A stretch of 7,781 nt of DNA, from positions 1 to 7,781 of the forward strand of contig PXDL01000035.1 in NCBI GenBank assembly GCA_003566395.1. The letters are read 5' to 3'. The DNA is from Balneolia bacterium. Lineage in GTDB: Bacteria; Bacteroidota; Rhodothermia; Balneolales; Cyclonatronaceae. Both the position numbers and the translations under genes were made by a program. Below the pieces are notes generated by a model, which was given only the letters and a program-made list of their open reading frames with translations, was not told the origin of the DNA and did not search any database. The first letter of the stretch is position 1. Every line of letters starts with the position of its first letter. Below, one piece after another: positions 6,592-7,781 of this stretch.

Positions 6592-6615
6592 TAAGGCAAC
6601 GGTACCAATGCCTTA
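6592..6615. promoter_or_regulatory. 24-bp dyad, possible operator
   Basis: The half sites TAAGGCA and TGCCTTA are exact reverse complements and flank a self-complementary GGTACC core, with two-base spacers (ac, aa) on each side. Twenty of 24 positions follow the dyad. It sits where the transcript start would fall if the TATAAT at 6584-6589 is used, a usual place for a repressor operator. As RNA it would form only a 7-bp outer stem with an internal loop, so a protein-binding site is the more natural reading. Confidence 0.4.
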
Positions 6616-6662
6616 CAGTCCAAAGGGGATATCCGGGTAAACGGTAAAAATGAAGTCAGGCG

Positions 6663-6690
6663 GGCAGGTCTGCAAAGCAGGAAGCTTGCC
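6663..6690 (+). other. Bulged hairpin in the leader of the repeat-protein gene
   Basis: GGCAGG (6663-6668) pairs with CTTGCC (6685-6690) with one wobble. Inside it TCTGC and GCAGG form a second 5-bp helix closed by an AAA loop, leaving a one-sided AAG bulge. It lies 132 bp before the ATG at 6822 on the plus strand. Part of it resembles a B12 box, but the rest of a cobalamin riboswitch is absent, so no ligand is proposed. Confidence 0.3.
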
Positions 6691-6821
6691 ACGGATTTAT
6701 ATATGCAAACTGCATTTAACGACTGAACGGGATGAAGGGTTATCGACTCAGGTGCTTATTTCTTCCGGATTTTAAATCCAACGTCTGCATTAATCAACAA
6801 TCAATTTTAATGCTTTCAATT

Positions 6822-7781
6822 ATGGGACATAGCCTGCTAACAGAACAACTTAAAAACCGATCAGTATTTTTGCTCTTTCTCTTCTTCTCGATCACTTTTT
6901 TTCCGGCGGGGACGGCAGCGCAGTTTGCGGGCGGGGAAGAACGCTACAACGGTGAAGCCATGAATGAAATTCGCAATTTTGAGGACCCCGAAAAGTACAG
7001 CGGAAGCCTGGATGTCTCCGGATTTGACTTTCTCAGAGACAAAGAAGGTGCACCGATGTTTGCACCAAGCGGCAGTGGAAATCCTGAAAATGAGTTCTGG
7101 ACACTTGAAAGTATTTCAGAAGGGCTTACCGGAAACGTTTCGGCTTTAGCGGTTTCCGGTGATGACGTGTATGTGGGGGGAGAGTTTTTAGAGGCAGGAA
7201 GAGTTTCTACTCGTTTAATCGCCCGCTATGACACCAATTCTGGAACCTGGCATGGCTTAGGAAGCGGATTAACAGGCTCCAGCGTAAGCGCCCTTGCGGT
7301 TTCCGGTGATTACCTATATGTGGGAGGGAGCTTTTCCGAGATCGGAGGGGTGCCGGCTAAGAACATTGCCCGTTACAATATGAACACCGACAACTGGGAG
7401 GCTTTAGGCAGCGGTATCACAGGATTCTCAATTAGAACTATCTTGATTTCCGGTAATGACCTTTATGTGGGAGGAAATATTTCGGAGGCCGGAGGCATTC
7501 CTGTAAAAAACATCGCTCATTATGATATAAATGAAGGAACCTGGTCTGCCTTGGGAAGTGGGATAGATAACCCTTACTCTGTTCAAGCCCTTGCAATTTC
7601 CGGCGATTCCCTGTATGTAGGAGGCAACTTTCTCACAGCCGGTGGTCTTTCATCCCCCGGTATCGCCCTTTATCATACATCTGACAAAACCTGGCATGCT
7701 CTGGGTGATGGAACCAATCATAGCGTTAGCGCCCTTGAGATTTCCGGTACCGATCTGTATTTGGGTAGGAGATACACGGAC
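6822..7781 (+). CDS. Secreted propeller-like repeat protein, 3' end beyond window
   Basis: I translated this by hand; 320 codons are open to the window edge, so the C-terminus is not visible. After a short basic N-terminus comes a hydrophobic core (VFLLFLFFSITFFPAG, 15-30) and a likely cleavage at TAA/Q (after residue 33), a Sec signal peptide. From about residue 93 it consists of repeats of 48-50 residues. Each has an AL-x-[IV]-SG start, LYVGG-x-F, an AGG turn, IA-x-Y and then W-x-ALGSG. The spacing and the repeated beta-strand pattern suggest the blades of a beta-propeller. Such proteins in Bacteroidota-like bacteria are often exported and cell-surface attached through a C-terminal sorting domain, which would lie outside this window. 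The role is unknown. Starts at 6810 and 6732 are in frame; I chose 6822 because it gives the shortest normal signal peptide. No Shine-Dalgarno sequence is seen. Confidence 0.85.
   Translation, partial: MGHSLLTEQLKNRSVFLLFLFFSITFFPAGTAAQFAGGEERYNGEAMNEIRNFEDPEKYSGSLDVSGFDFLRDKEGAPMFAPSGSGNPENEFWTLESISEGLTGNVSALAVSGDDVYVGGEFLEAGRVSTRLIARYDTNSGTWHGLGSGLTGSSVSALAVSGDYLYVGGSFSEIGGVPAKNIARYNMNTDNWEALGSGITGFSIRTILISGNDLYVGGNISEAGGIPVKNIAHYDINEGTWSALGSGIDNPYSVQALAISGDSLYVGGNFLTAGGLSSPGIALYHTSDKTWHALGDGTNHSVSALEISGTDLYLGRRYTD
7137..7781 (+). repeat. Tandem coding repeats of about 147 bp
   Basis: Five copies start at about 7137, 7284, 7431, 7581 and 7725, with a period of 144-150 bp; the last is cut by the window edge. 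The best conserved DNA stretch encodes SG-xx-LYVGG, for example TTTCCGGTGAT followed by TATGTGGGAGG. All copies stay in frame and differ mostly by substitutions. The half-unit WTLESISEGLTG before the first full copy looks like the end of a preceding blade. Confidence 0.85.

Larger units (their letters stand above)
6286..6821. other. 536-bp divergent intergenic region, no convincing gene
   Basis: This stretch separates priA (minus) from the repeat protein (plus). I see no ORF with recognisable protein features; the longest open readings are short. It does hold several symmetries: AACGGTT/AACCGTT (6379-6411, 19-nt loop), GGAGG/CCTCC (6492-6506), an AT-only palindrome (6568-6585), a 24-bp dyad (6592-6615), a bulged hairpin (6663-6690), ATGCA/TGCAT (6703-6715) and GGATTT/AAATCC (6767-6779). 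Promoters for both flanking genes should lie here. The left part is GC-richer; 6555-6595 is almost pure A/T. Confidence 0.6.

Noticed and set aside
6650..6692. Cobalamin riboswitch lookalike: GCAGGAAGCTTGCC on the plus strand and GCAGACCTGCC on the minus strand resemble the B12 box.
   Set aside because: The other conserved parts of the class, such as the GGTG-AATCC segment and the kissing-loop elements, are not found at the right distance on either strand, and neither flanking gene relates to cobalamin.
7137..7781. Regularly spaced repeats as a CRISPR-like array.
   Set aside because: The repeats are about 147 bp apart, diverged and fully in frame in a coding sequence; they encode protein blades.

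Overview
The window looks like core chromosome from a member of the Bacteroidota / Rhodothermota / Balneolota group, with Balneolota as my best guess. The grounds are an adjacent scpB and rluB-type pair, a PorT-like outer-membrane beta-barrel protein, a secreted repeat protein of the kind common in these phyla, mostly weak or absent Shine-Dalgarno sequences, and a TAnnTTTG-type promoter box upstream of one gene. No taxonomic marker is present, so this is an inference from style.

Layout. Six genes lie on the minus strand and one on the plus strand. In minus-strand reading order (high to low coordinate) they are: priA, the replication-restart helicase (3865-6285); a PorT-like outer-membrane beta-barrel protein (2960-3625) closed by a strong rho-independent terminator (2903-2934); a membrane-anchored cyclophilin-type peptidyl-prolyl isomerase lipoprotein (2055-2801); then a compact overlapping cluster of scpB (1224-1880), a RluB/RsuA-family rRNA pseudouridine synthase (308-1234) and an alpha/beta hydrolase whose 3' part lies beyond the window edge (1-311). 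Divergent from priA, after 536 bp without a convincing gene, a secreted protein built of about 49-residue propeller-like repeats begins at 6822 and runs off the right edge.

How the genes work together. The scpB-rluB-hydrolase cluster is tightly packed: scpB and rluB overlap by 11 bp, or 44 bp if the earlier rluB ATG is used, and rluB and the hydrolase share an ATGA stop/start. Co-transcription and translational coupling are therefore likely. ScpB (condensin partner), RluB (rRNA modification) and PriA (replication restart) are housekeeping functions. The lipoprotein isomerase, beta-barrel and repeat protein are envelope functions that appear to be transcribed separately.

No defence system, mobile element, CRISPR array, tRNA or rRNA was seen. 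The least explained part is the 6286-6821 intergenic region. It holds a near-perfect 24-bp dyad just downstream of a TATAAT-like box, an 18-bp AT palindrome and several possible RNA hairpins. I found no evidence for a wholly new system; the regulatory DNA and the repeat protein are the parts most worth a second look.
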